Source: an uncultured Pelagibacteraceae bacterium (GTDB lineage Bacteria > Pseudomonadota > Alphaproteobacteria > Pelagibacterales > Pelagibacteraceae). Taken from it: a DNA stretch of 34,499 bases. Shown here one piece after another: positions 16,178 through 24,497 of this stretch; within the stretch, counting starts at the first letter, position 1, and the number at the start of each line of letters is the position of its first letter. The stretch is from NCBI GenBank assembly GCA_902609705.1, contig CACLSX010000012.1:1-34499 (forward strand). The letters are read 5' to 3'. The translations under genes were made by a program, and so were the position numbers. The notes under the pieces were generated by a model. The model ran no database searches. It saw nothing but the letters and a program-made list of their open reading frames with translations, and was not told where the DNA came from.

Positions 16178-17003
16178 TACTCTTCTTGAGATTAATAATA
16201 TTTATTTTATTTTTTTAATGATGGCAGCCGCTGTTCCAGTTGGTTTTTTTGCAGGTTTTTTTGGTATCGGTGGAGGATTAATTTCAGTTCCATTTTTATA
16301 TTTTGTATTTGAAGCATTTAATGTGGATAGAGATTATTTAATGCATTTATCTGTAGGGACGGCTTTTTCAATAACAATTTTAACTGCTACAGCTTCAGTA
16401 TTAACTCATAGAAAATATAATGCTGTTGATTTTAATATTATTAAAAATTACGGAACATTTGTAATAATTGGAGTTTTCTCTGGAACATTAATGGCAGCAT
16501 TGATGAATACTAAAACATTATTATTATTTTTTTCTGCAGTTGTTTTCTTTTTTGGGGCTTACTTGTTGTTACAAAGCGAAAAGAAAAAAAAAATTAAGAA
16601 AAAATTTAATATTTTCCCAAGAATAATATTTGGATTTTTGTCAGGATTAATATCTGCTCCTATGGGCATAACAGGAGCTATGATGAATGTTCCAATTCTA
16701 AGATATTTTGGCTATCCTATTAACTTAGCAATAGGAAGCTCTGCAGCTATTGGATTTATAATAGCTTTATTTGGATCAATTGGATTTTTTACATCTGGTT
16801 TGATGTTAAAAGCTGATATTCCATTAAGCATTGGGTTTATTAATATACCTGCATTTATAATATTTGTTCCAATAACAACATTCATGGCAAGGATCGGAGC
16901 AAAAACAGTTCAAGATCTAGATAGAGTTAAAACACAGAGATTGTTTGGTGTTTTTCTATATGTTATCGGTACACTGTTTCTATATAGATTTTTAGTGACT
17001 TAG
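16170..17003 (+). CDS. TauE/SafE family membrane transporter
   Basis: This 277-residue protein has about eight hydrophobic segments. It carries the family repeat in both halves: PVGFFAGFFGIGGGLISVPFLYF near residues 24-46 (given here as its two cores AGFFGIGGGLISVP and FLYF) and GFLSGLISAPMGITGAMMNVP in the second half. Members export or import sulfite, sulfoacetate or other small anions, but many are uncharacterised, so the substrate is open. The start is TTG with an AGGG ribosome site, inside the end of dusA. Immediately after its stop comes an unusual GC-rich repeat element. Confidence 0.88.
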   Translation: MNNTLLEINNIYFIFLMMAAAVPVGFFAGFFGIGGGLISVPFLYFVFEAFNVDRDYLMHLSVGTAFSITILTATASVLTHRKYNAVDFNIIKNYGTFVIIGVFSGTLMAALMNTKTLLLFFSAVVFFFGAYLLLQSEKKKKIKKKFNIFPRIIFGFLSGLISAPMGITGAMMNVPILRYFGYPINLAIGSSAAIGFIIALFGSIGFFTSGLMLKADIPLSIGFINIPAFIIFVPITTFMARIGAKTVQDLDRVKTQRLFGVFLYVIGTLFLYRFLVT

Positions 17004-17038
17004 GAGACGAGGTGGTTTCAGTCTCCCTCCGCCACCTC
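17003..17038. repeat. GC-rich element with two interleaved inverted repeats
   Basis: Directly after the TauE/SafE stop, 23 of 36 bases are G or C in a genome near 30 percent. GGAGAC (17003-17008) can pair with GTCTCC (17021-17026), and GAGGTGG (17009-17015) with CCACCTC (17032-17038). The pairs are interleaved, so they form either two alternative hairpins or a pseudoknot. No U-tract follows directly, so it is not a standard terminator. The rest of the convergent gap to 17091 is AT-rich with no other feature seen. Confidence 0.65.
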
Positions 17039-17091
17039 AATTACATATTAATCGATTCTCTAATTTTTTCTTAACTCTTTATAGTTGAATT

Positions 17092-18546
17092 TTAAATTTT
17101 TTGATCATAATCCCCAACTTTACCAGTTTGTTGAAGGAGATTATCAATAAAGTCAAAAATCTTCTTTTTTCTATCTTCGGAGGTTGGACTTTCGGTAACT
17201 ACAACTAAAGAGGGTTTATTAGAAGATGCTCTTATTAATCCCCAAGACCCATCATCAAAAGAAAATCTTACTCCATTAACTGTTAATATTTCTCTAATTT
17301 CTTGATCATCTACTTTAGTTTTATTTTCTTTAATGTTTGTTATTTCTTTAACTAAATTCTTAACTACTTCATATTTTTCACTGTCTTTACAATAAGGAGC
17401 CATAGTCGGACTTTGATAAGTTGTTGGTAATTCAGCAAGTATTTCACTCATTTTTTTGTTATTTTTATCGAGTAGCTTACAGACCTGTATTGCCGAATTA
17501 ATTCCATCATCATAGCCATATCCCAAAGGTTTATTAAAAAAGAAATGACCACTTTTTTCAAATCCTGCTAATGCGTTATCAATATTTACCTTTCTTTTGA
17601 TATGGGAATGACCAGTTTTCCAATAAATTGTTTCACATTTATTTTCTATTAATATTTTGTCATTGGAATAAAGTCCTGTCGATTTTACATCAACAATAAA
17701 TTTACTGTTTTTATGATCTTTCGAAAGATTTCTAGCAATTAAAAGTCCTATTTTATCTGAAAAGATTTCATTACCTTTGTTATCGATAACCCCAACTCTA
17801 TCTCCATCTCCATCAAAACCAAATCCAATATCAGCATTATTTTCTTTAACAGCTTTTGAAATTGCATTTAGCATTTCCAAATCTTCAGGATTAGGATTAT
17901 ATTTTGGAAAAGTCCAATCTAGGTTACAATCAAGTTCAATGACTTCGCACCCAATACTTCTTAAAATTTCTGGTGCAAATATTCCTGCTGTTCCATTGCC
18001 ACAAGCAACTACAGCTTTAATTTTTTTATTTAATGGGTTTTTTGTTATCAAATCATTTTTATAAACATTCTGAAAATTATCAATTTTTTTTACATTTCCC
18101 TCTCCATTAATAAATTTTTGATTGAGAGTAATATCTTTTAGTTCTTTCATTTCTTCAGGTGCATGAGTAAGTCCTTTTTTGATGCCCATTTTTACACCTG
18201 TCCAACCATTTTCATTATGGCTAGCTGTAACCATTGCAATTGCATCTGAGTCTAAATTAAATTGTGCGAAGTAAACCATAGGAGATAAGGATAATCCTAT
18301 ATCTTCGATTTTGCATCCAGTTGAAACTAAACCCTCTTTTAATTTTTCTTTGATATGTTCGCTGTAAGATCTGTAATCTTGGCCAACTATAATTCTTGGA
18401 TTATTTTTCTTTGTATGATTAATTATTTGAGTTCCAAGACCTTTACCAAGTTGAACGATTCCATCGTCATCTATGTCTTTTTCGTATACCCATCGTGCGT
18501 CATATTCCCGAAAGCCATAGGGATCAATTTTTCCCGAATTATTCAT
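17092..18546 (-). CDS. Phosphomannomutase/phosphoglucomutase
   Basis: This 484-residue alpha-D-phosphohexomutase interconverts sugar 1- and 6-phosphates through a bisphosphate intermediate. The phosphoserine loop is VTASHNENGWTGVKM with S109. The magnesium site is DGDGDR at residues 245-250, the sugar-binding loop EKSGH lies near residue 335, and the C-terminal phosphate-binding domain reads LIRASSNKPSLVV. The overall form fits the ManB/AlgC type acting on mannose or glucose phosphates. It is monocistronic, convergent with the TauE gene and divergent from nrdA. No Shine-Dalgarno sequence precedes its ATG; a TATATC-like element sits a few bases upstream. Confidence 0.93.
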   Translation of the reverse strand: MNNSGKIDPYGFREYDARWVYEKDIDDDGIVQLGKGLGTQIINHTKKNNPRIIVGQDYRSYSEHIKEKLKEGLVSTGCKIEDIGLSLSPMVYFAQFNLDSDAIAMVTASHNENGWTGVKMGIKKGLTHAPEEMKELKDITLNQKFINGEGNVKKIDNFQNVYKNDLITKNPLNKKIKAVVACGNGTAGIFAPEILRSIGCEVIELDCNLDWTFPKYNPNPEDLEMLNAISKAVKENNADIGFGFDGDGDRVGVIDNKGNEIFSDKIGLLIARNLSKDHKNSKFIVDVKSTGLYSNDKILIENKCETIYWKTGHSHIKRKVNIDNALAGFEKSGHFFFNKPLGYGYDDGINSAIQVCKLLDKNNKKMSEILAELPTTYQSPTMAPYCKDSEKYEVVKNLVKEITNIKENKTKVDDQEIREILTVNGVRFSFDDGSWGLIRASSNKPSLVVVTESPTSEDRKKKIFDFIDNLLQQTGKVGDYDQKI

Positions 18547-18578
18547 GTGGATATATGTACATTTTTTTAAAATTTTTA

Positions 18579-18606
18579 TTGATAAATATTTAATAAGTTC
18601 TATAAA
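18579..18606 (+). promoter_or_regulatory. Possible promoter of nrdAB
   Basis: TTGATA (18579-18584) and TATAAA (18601-18606) are separated by 16 bases and each matches five of six consensus bases. The predicted start would be near 18613, so the NrdR boxes would lie just downstream. Another TATAAA at 18685-18690 is a less likely -10. Confidence 0.4.
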
Positions 18607-18620
18607 TGTTCTATTGATTT

Positions 18621-18667
18621 ACTATTTATATAGTATATCAGGTAAATCTACACACTATATCTAGTTA
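18621..18667 (+). promoter_or_regulatory. Tandem NrdR boxes upstream of nrdA
   Basis: Two 16-base elements lie at 18621-18636 (ACTATTTATATAGTAT) and 18652-18667 (ACACTATATCTAGTTA). They match the NrdR box pattern ACACWATATATWGTGT at 12 and 13 of 16 positions. They start 31 bases apart, about three helical turns, with a 15-base linker, which is the arrangement known for NrdR sites before ribonucleotide reductase genes. The remainder of the 161-base gap before nrdA is AT-rich. Confidence 0.7.
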
Positions 18668-18696
18668 TTTACTAGATTTTTTAGTATAAAGATAAA

Positions 18697-18703
18697 AAGG
18701 GAG
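18697..18703 (+). promoter_or_regulatory. Shine-Dalgarno sequence of nrdA
   Basis: AAGGGAG lies 4 bases before the ATG at 18708 and fixes the short N-terminus of NrdA, so the absence of an ATP-cone is not an annotation artefact. Confidence 0.7.
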
Positions 18704-18707
18704 TTTA

Positions 18708-20645
18708 ATGAACAAAATATTGTCTCAGGCAATCAGGAAGGCTGTCTCTGATTATAAACCAGCGGAAAAAATCAGCAATAATGACAAAAGACCAGACTTA
18801 TTTTCACTAAATAACAACACAGAGTTGTTTCAAAATTCTAAAGGGATAACTATTAAAATAGATAGATCTAGAGATAATAATTTAACAGATTTTGGAAGAG
18901 CAACACTAAGCGACAGATACCTCGGAGAAAACGAGTCTTTCCAAGATTTATTTGCAAGAGTTGCGAGTCATTATGCAGATGACAACTTACACGCGCAAAG
19001 ACTTTACAACTACATAAGTAACTTATGGTTCATGCCAGCAACACCAGTTTTATCAAATGGTGGGACAAAAAGAGGTTTACCAATTTCTTGTTTCTTAAAT
19101 GAAGCAGGAGATAGCTTAACAGGAATATTAGATCTATGGAGTGAAAATGTTTGGTTGGCTGCTAAAGGTGGAGGTATTGGAAGTTACTGGGGTAATCTAA
19201 GATCTATCGGAGAAAAAATTGGAAGAGTTGGAAAAACTTCAGGAATTATTCCTTTCATAAAAGTTATGGATTCTTTGACAATGGCGATCAGTCAAGGTTC
19301 TTTAAGAAGAGGATCAGCAGCTTGTTATCTTCCAATTGATCATCCAGAGATAGAAGAATTTATTGAAATGAGAAGACCAACAGGCGGTGATCCAAACAGA
19401 AGATCATTAAATTTGCACCACGGTGTTTTAGTTTCAGATGCATTTATGAGAGCTGTTGAGTTAGACGAACAATGGGCACTAAAAAGTCCAAAAGATCAAT
19501 CAGTACAAGCTACTGTTTCTGCAAGAAATTTATGGATTAGATTATTAACTGCAAGAATTGAAACGGGAGAACCTTATATTGTTTTCATTGATACAGTTAA
19601 TAGAATGATACCTCAACATCATAAACTGGCTGGTTTAACTGTTAAGACATCTAACTTGTGCAGTGAAATAACTTTACCAACAGGAATTGATAAAGAGGGT
19701 AGAGATAGAACAGCAGTATGTTGTTTATCATCTTTAAATTTAGAAACTTATGATGAATGGAAAGATGATAAAAACTTTGTTCCAGACGTAATGAGATTTT
19801 TAGATAATGTATTAACGGACTTTACTGAAAAAGCTCCCGAGTCATTTAGTGATGCAGTTTATTCAGCATTAAAAGAAAGAAGTGTTGGTCTAGGTGTTAT
19901 GGGACTTCATTCATTCTTCCAACAAAAAATGATTCCTTTTGAGTCTGTGATGAGTAAAGTTTGGAATAAAAAAATATTTGAAAGCATCCAAAAACAAGTT
20001 GATCAAGCTTCAAAAGATTTGGCTGATGAAAGAGGTGCATGTCCAGATGCTGCTGATTATGGTATTAATGAAAGATTTTCAAATAAAACTGCAATAGCTC
20101 CTACTGCTTCAATTTCAATTATTTGTGGTGGAACATCTCCAGGTGTAGAGCCAATTGCAGCAAATAGTTATACACATAAAACTTTGTCTGGATCATTTAA
20201 CGTTAGAAATAAATATCTAAGTAAATTATTAGAGAAACACGGTAAAAATGATGATGAAACATGGTCAAGTATAACAACAAATCAAGGCTCAGTTTCTCAT
20301 CTTGATTTTTTAACCCAACAAGAAAAAGACGTGTTTAAAACGGCTTTTGAATTAGACCAGAAATGGATTGTGGAATTAGGTGCAGATAGAACACCTCATA
20401 TTTCACAAGCACAATCAATAAATATATTTATACCTGCAGATATTCATAAAAGAGACTTACACCAAATCCATTTCCAAGCTTGGAAAAAAGGATTGAAGAG
20501 CCTTTATTACTGCAGATCTAAATCAATACAAAGAGCGGAAAACGTAAACGATGCAAATTCTACAGATGTAACTGCAAACGTTTACAAATCTAAAAAACAA
20601 GAAAATCAACAACCAGAATATGAGGAGTGTTTATCATGTCAGTAG
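18708..20645 (+). CDS. nrdA: Class I ribonucleotide reductase, alpha subunit without ATP-cone
   Basis: This 645-residue catalytic subunit reduces ribonucleoside diphosphates to deoxyribonucleotides. The key residues are present: C128 in PISCFLN and C338/C339 in AVCCLSSLNL (redox pair), N316-L-C318-S-E320 (thiyl radical cysteine and its partners), the radical-transfer YY in SLYYCRS, and the C-terminal CLSC tail for thioredoxin or glutaredoxin. E. coli NrdA has 761 residues; the roughly 100-residue N-terminal ATP-cone is missing here, so classical dATP inhibition through that domain is not expected. It overlaps nrdB by 10 bases and lies downstream of two probable NrdR boxes. Confidence 0.96.
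   Translation: MNKILSQAIRKAVSDYKPAEKISNNDKRPDLFSLNNNTELFQNSKGITIKIDRSRDNNLTDFGRATLSDRYLGENESFQDLFARVASHYADDNLHAQRLYNYISNLWFMPATPVLSNGGTKRGLPISCFLNEAGDSLTGILDLWSENVWLAAKGGGIGSYWGNLRSIGEKIGRVGKTSGIIPFIKVMDSLTMAISQGSLRRGSAACYLPIDHPEIEEFIEMRRPTGGDPNRRSLNLHHGVLVSDAFMRAVELDEQWALKSPKDQSVQATVSARNLWIRLLTARIETGEPYIVFIDTVNRMIPQHHKLAGLTVKTSNLCSEITLPTGIDKEGRDRTAVCCLSSLNLETYDEWKDDKNFVPDVMRFLDNVLTDFTEKAPESFSDAVYSALKERSVGLGVMGLHSFFQQKMIPFESVMSKVWNKKIFESIQKQVDQASKDLADERGACPDAADYGINERFSNKTAIAPTASISIICGGTSPGVEPIAANSYTHKTLSGSFNVRNKYLSKLLEKHGKNDDETWSSITTNQGSVSHLDFLTQQEKDVFKTAFELDQKWIVELGADRTPHISQAQSINIFIPADIHKRDLHQIHFQAWKKGLKSLYYCRSKSIQRAENVNDANSTDVTANVYKSKKQENQQPEYEECLSCQ
20622..20627 (+). promoter_or_regulatory. 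Shine-Dalgarno sequence deciding the nrdB start
   Basis: GAGGAG inside the end of nrdA lies 8 bases before the ATG at 20636. A GTG at 20627 is also in frame but overlaps this site, so the ATG is chosen. Confidence 0.65.
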
Positions 20646-21649
20646 AAAGCCTAAAAGATACAAAACAAAAAATTATAGAACCAAAGAAAATGGGTCTATT
20701 AGTTGAGAACCCAGTTTATAAACCATTCAGATACCCATGGTGTTATGATGCTTGGTTAACTCAACAAAGAATTCATTGGTTACCAGAGGAAGTTCCACTT
20801 GGTGATGACGTCAGAGATTGGCAAAAAAATCTTTCAGAGTCAGAAAAAAATTTATTAACTCAGATCTTTAGATTTTTTACTCAAGCTGATGTTGAAGTTA
20901 ATAACTGTTATTTAAGACATTACACAACTGTATTTAAACCTACAGAAGTTTTAATGATGATGACAGCATTTGCTTCTATGGAGACAGTCCATGTAGCAGC
21001 TTATTCACATCTATTAGATACTATTGGAATGCCAGAGTCCGAATATTCTGCTTTCATGAAATACAAAGAGATGAAAGATAAATATGATTACATGCAAAAC
21101 TTCAATGTAAATTCAAAAGAAGATATTGCAAAAACTGTTGCAGTATTTAGTGCTTTTACAGAGGGCCTTCAGTTGTTTGCAAGTTTTGCAATTTTATTAA
21201 ACTTCCCAAGACATAATAAACTTAAAGGAATGGGTCAGATAGTTACTTGGTCGGTAAGAGATGAAACTCTTCATTGTAATTCTATGATTAGAATTTTTAA
21301 AGAGTTCATTAAAGAAAATCCTGAGATTTGGACGCCAAAACTTAAAAAAGAACTTTATGAAGCTTGCAGAACTATAATTGAACATGAGGATGCATTTATT
21401 GATCTAGCTTTTGAAATGGGTCCAATGCAAGGTTTAACTGCTCAAGAAGTCAAAGATTACATTAGGTTCATTGGTAATAGAAGATTAACTCAGTTAGGTC
21501 TTGAGCCAATATATGATGTTCAAAAAAATCCATTAACATGGTTAGATACAATGTTAAATGCAGTAGAGCATATGAACTTCTTTGAAGGTAGAGCTACTGA
21601 ATATTCAAAAGCATCTACGCAAGGTAATTGGATAGACGCTTTCTCCTAA
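20636..21649 (+). CDS. nrdB: Class I ribonucleotide reductase, beta (radical-generating) subunit
   Basis: From the ATG at 20636 the protein has 337 residues. All metal ligands of a classical di-iron subunit are present at almost E. coli numbering: D85, E116, H119, E176, E210 and H213. The radical tyrosine is Y123 in METVHVAAYSHLL, which supports a tyrosyl-radical subclass rather than a tyrosine-less one. It has no ATP-cone at either end. It assembles with NrdA to supply the radical, and the C-terminal tail should dock to NrdA. Its start lies within nrdA; a small DUF1289 gene follows 6 bases after its stop. Confidence 0.95.
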   Translation: MSVESLKDTKQKIIEPKKMGLLVENPVYKPFRYPWCYDAWLTQQRIHWLPEEVPLGDDVRDWQKNLSESEKNLLTQIFRFFTQADVEVNNCYLRHYTTVFKPTEVLMMMTAFASMETVHVAAYSHLLDTIGMPESEYSAFMKYKEMKDKYDYMQNFNVNSKEDIAKTVAVFSAFTEGLQLFASFAILLNFPRHNKLKGMGQIVTWSVRDETLHCNSMIRIFKEFIKENPEIWTPKLKKELYEACRTIIEHEDAFIDLAFEMGPMQGLTAQEVKDYIRFIGNRRLTQLGLEPIYDVQKNPLTWLDTMLNAVEHMNFFEGRATEYSKASTQGNWIDAFS

Positions 21650-21655
21650 GATTAA

Positions 21656-21910
21656 GTGATAGTAAGTCCCTGTATAAGTATTTGTAAGACTGATCCAGTA
21701 TCAGGTCTATGTTATGGTTGTGGGAGATCCGACGAAGAAAAAAAAATATGGAAGGACCCTGAAACAACTGATGATTGGAAAAATAACAACCTAAAAGAAA
21801 TCGAAAAAAGACTTTCGGGTTGGCAGTTAGAGAGTTTTAAAATGTCATACAAAAATAAAATTAAAAAAGGTGTTTCTTTATTTAAGGCAAATCAAAAGTC
21901 TAATACTTAA
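21656..21910 (+). CDS. DUF1289 family small cysteine protein
   Basis: This 84-residue protein has the DUF1289 core: SPCISICKTDPVSGLCYGCG with C6, C10, C19 and C22, followed by SDEEKKIW. The four cysteines suggest a metal site (zinc or iron-sulfur), but no function is established for the family. The start is GTG at 21656. It sits 6 bases after nrdB, so it may be cotranscribed with the ribonucleotide reductase genes. The C-terminal third is Lys-rich. Confidence 0.88.
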   Translation: MIVSPCISICKTDPVSGLCYGCGRSDEEKKIWKDPETTDDWKNNNLKEIEKRLSGWQLESFKMSYKNKIKKGVSLFKANQKSNT

Positions 21911-21918
21911 CTAAGGTC

Positions 21919-22398
21919 TTAACATCTTTGTGGATCATTGCAATTTTCAAATTGCTGTTCCATATTTTCTTGAGGTGGATTGTTAAAATTTTCTTCTGCA
22001 GGTTCGTTATTGTTATTAGGAGGATTATCTGATGGTGCTTGATTATTATCACCATTCGACTCTAAATTTCTCTCATTCGAAGAAGGACTTTTATTTGAAG
22101 CTATATTGACAGTAGAATTTTCATTTTCTTGTTTCTTTATAAATGATTTTGAAAATTGTGTTAGTTTACAATCTTGAATTTTTTTAAATTTTTTTTTTGT
22201 AAAATCACAAGTTACATTTAGCCAATCATAAACTTTATTATTGAAAGCTTGATAATATGTTTTAACAATTTCTTTGTTTTTATTTAATACATCTACTTTA
22301 CGTAAATCATTTGATATATTTGTAATAGATTTGTTGGAACATCCTGATAATAGAAATATTATCACACAAATAATTAATGCGTTTTGTTTACGAATCAT
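21919..22398 (-). CDS. Small lipoprotein with Asn/Pro/Glu-rich tail, function unknown
   Basis: This 159-residue protein starts with a lipoprotein signal: a hydrophobic stretch and the lipobox LLSGC with C20 as the lipidated cysteine. Residues 20-90 form a small polar domain with two cysteines (C64, C77). The last 65 residues are low-complexity, rich in Asn, Pro, Glu and Gln, and end in FENCNDPQRC with two more cysteines. I recognise no family. It follows prpC on the same strand after 78 bases, so an independent or read-through transcript is possible. A leading Lys and Arg support the ATG. Confidence 0.75.
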   Translation of the reverse strand: MIRKQNALIICVIIFLLSGCSNKSITNISNDLRKVDVLNKNKEIVKTYYQAFNNKVYDWLNVTCDFTKKKFKKIQDCKLTQFSKSFIKKQENENSTVNIASNKSPSSNERNLESNGDNNQAPSDNPPNNNNEPAEENFNNPPQENMEQQFENCNDPQRC

Positions 22399-22476
22399 AA
22401 TAATTCTTATACAACTTCCAGGAGAATTTAAAAAACTACAAGTAGTAGCTAAAAATATTTAAATATCTAAATGTAG

Positions 22477-23601
22477 CTATCTTTGATTTAAAAGCATAAC
22501 TTTTCTGTATTTGCTTCCTTTGTATTTAGCTAATGGTCTAATTAATTTATTAGATGAATGTTGTTCCATTATATGAGCTGACCAACCCGTAATTCTTGAA
22601 ATTACAAATATTGGTGTAAAGAAATCTGTATCAAAACCCATTAAATGATATGTTGGTCCCGTTGGATAATCTACGTTTGGATGAATATTTTTTTTACTAA
22701 TCATTACTCTTTCAACAATATCGTAAATTTTTAAAAACTTTTTGTCTTTTTTAATTTTAGCAACTTTTTTGAAGTATTCTTTCATGGTTGGAACTCTAGA
22801 GTCTCCACTTTTATAAACCCTGTGACCAAAACCCATCACAACCTCTTTTTTCTTTAACGCATTATTGATCCACTTTAAGGCATTCTCAGGTTTTTTGATT
22901 TTATTCATCATGTGCATAACTTCTTCATTAGCTCCACCATGTAATGGTCCTTTTAAACTAGCTATAGCACCTGTTATAGCGCCATGAATGTCAGATAAAC
23001 TACTTGTTATTGTTCTAGCAGTAAAGGTTGAAACATTAAAACTATGTTCTGCGTATAAAATTAAAGAAACATCAAACGCTTTTACAATTTCTTTTTGAGG
23101 AACCTTTCCAAAACACATGTAGAAAAAGTTTTCTGCAAAAGTTAATTCTTTTTTAGGTTTAATAATCTTCTTACCTTTTCGAATTCTATAAAACGCTGCT
23201 AAAGCAGTTGGAGTTTTAGCTAAGATTCTTAAAGCTTTTCTTGTATTTGCTTCTTGAGAATTATCTGTAGTTTCTTTGTCTTCTAATCCCATAACACTTA
23301 CTGCTGTTCTAGCAACATCCATAGGATGAGATTTTTTTGGCATGTGTTTAATTATTTCGTAAAGATTTTTTGATAAATCTCTATGTCCTCGTTCAATTTT
23401 TTCAAATTGTCTTAGTTCAATACTATTTGGTAAATCACCTTTTAAAATAAGATATGCAGCTTCTTCAAATCTACAAAATTCACACAGGTCTTGAACAGCA
23501 TAACCTCTATAAGTTAATGAGTTGATCTCAGGCATAACTTTAGAAACTTCTGTTTCATCAACAACAATTCCTAATAAACCTTTTTTTACTTCTTCACTCA
23601 T
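22477..23601 (-). CDS. prpC: 2-methylcitrate synthase (citrate synthase family)
   Basis: This 374-residue enzyme condenses propionyl-CoA and oxaloacetate to 2-methylcitrate. The citrate synthase triad is present: H221 (GPLHGGANE), H260 (GFGHRVYK) and D311 (NVDYPTG). Length and the YAEHSFNVSTFTAR stretch fit the short PrpC-type enzymes rather than the longer NADH-regulated citrate synthase. Its position as third gene after prpD and prpB, with a one-base TAATG overlap, makes methylcitrate synthase the best call. It may also retain some citrate synthase activity. Confidence 0.93.
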   Translation of the reverse strand: MSEEVKKGLLGIVVDETEVSKVMPEINSLTYRGYAVQDLCEFCRFEEAAYLILKGDLPNSIELRQFEKIERGHRDLSKNLYEIIKHMPKKSHPMDVARTAVSVMGLEDKETTDNSQEANTRKALRILAKTPTALAAFYRIRKGKKIIKPKKELTFAENFFYMCFGKVPQKEIVKAFDVSLILYAEHSFNVSTFTARTITSSLSDIHGAITGAIASLKGPLHGGANEEVMHMMNKIKKPENALKWINNALKKKEVVMGFGHRVYKSGDSRVPTMKEYFKKVAKIKKDKKFLKIYDIVERVMISKKNIHPNVDYPTGPTYHLMGFDTDFFTPIFVISRITGWSAHIMEQHSSNKLIRPLAKYKGSKYRKVMLLNQR

Positions 23602-24497
23602 TATTCATGTCCCTCTGTACTAAAATTATATATCTTTTTGTCTAAAGAGTTGTATTTTTCATACTCAACTAGATCATATAATCTTTTTCTGGTTTGCATC
23701 TTATCTATAATATTATTTTGATGTCCATCCGCAAAAATGGCACGTAGACCATCCTCAACACTTTTCATCGCTAATCTTTGTGTAGTTACTGGATAAATTA
23801 CAATATTGTAGCCAAGCTCTTCCAATTGTTTAAAATCAAGCAACTTTGATTTACCAAACTCAGTCATATTAGCTAAAAGATAACAATCTAATGATTTTCT
23901 AACTTTTTCAAACTCAGCTTCATCCTTTAATGCTTCTGGAAAAACAATTTCTGCACCAGCATCAATATAAGATTTGCAACGATCAATCATTTTATCAATA
24001 CCTTCTACACTTTTAGCATCAGAACGTGCAATGATTTTAAAATTTTTGTCTGATCTTGCGTTTACACATTCTTTAATTTTTTTTGTCATATCCTCTTTTG
24101 ATATCAATTCTTTATTGTCTAGATGGCCACATCTTTTCTGTTCAATCTGATCTTCTAAATGAATTGCTGAAATACCAAAATTTTGAAATGTTTGAACAGT
24201 TTCTTTACAAGATTTAAAACCTGTATCGACATCTACAATTGTTGGAAGATTTGTAACACGTGCAATTTGTTTTGATCTGTTACTTACATCATTAAGAGTT
24301 GTTAATCCTATATCTGGATAACCCAAATCATTAGACATAACACCTCCTGATACATAAACTCCGTCGTAACCAATTTCTTCAATAACTTTTGCTGTTAATG
24401 GATTATATGCACCTGGTATTCTTAAAATTTTATTAGATTTAAGTTTTTTATCTAAATCTATTCTTTTCTCTTCAGGTTTTTTTTTAACAAAGTGCAC
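23601..24497 (-). CDS. prpB: 2-methylisocitrate lyase
   Basis: This 298-residue member of the isocitrate lyase/PEP mutase superfamily splits 2-methylisocitrate into pyruvate and succinate. The active-site signature KRCGH is at residues 121-125 with catalytic C123. Magnesium and substrate contacts are seen in VDVDTGF (D89, D91), LEDQ (E115, D116) and ARSDA. The opening GAYNPLTAKVIEEIGYDGVYVSGG matches PrpB. The start is GTG, overlapping the prpD stop (TAGTG), and its own stop overlaps the prpC start. Confidence 0.94.
   Translation of the reverse strand: MHFVKKKPEEKRIDLDKKLKSNKILRIPGAYNPLTAKVIEEIGYDGVYVSGGVMSNDLGYPDIGLTTLNDVSNRSKQIARVTNLPTIVDVDTGFKSCKETVQTFQNFGISAIHLEDQIEQKRCGHLDNKELISKEDMTKKIKECVNARSDKNFKIIARSDAKSVEGIDKMIDRCKSYIDAGAEIVFPEALKDEAEFEKVRKSLDCYLLANMTEFGKSKLLDFKQLEELGYNIVIYPVTTQRLAMKSVEDGLRAIFADGHQNNIIDKMQTRKRLYDLVEYEKYNSLDKKIYNFSTEGHE

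Noticed and set aside
17009..17040. Complete tRNA or tmRNA gene after the TauE gene
   Set aside because: No tRNA cloverleaf can be drawn: the T-loop consensus fails and no 5' acceptor strand, anticodon arm or tag reading frame is found nearby. Only a remnant remains possible.
20627..20635. GTG at 20627 as the nrdB start
   Set aside because: It overlaps the Shine-Dalgarno sequence that serves the ATG at 20636, and adds three residues with no support.
22415..22485. Repeated GTAGCTA and short palindromes between the lipoprotein gene and prpC
   Set aside because: The copies are direct, not inverted, and the palindromes are AT-rich and short. They are within what chance gives at this composition.
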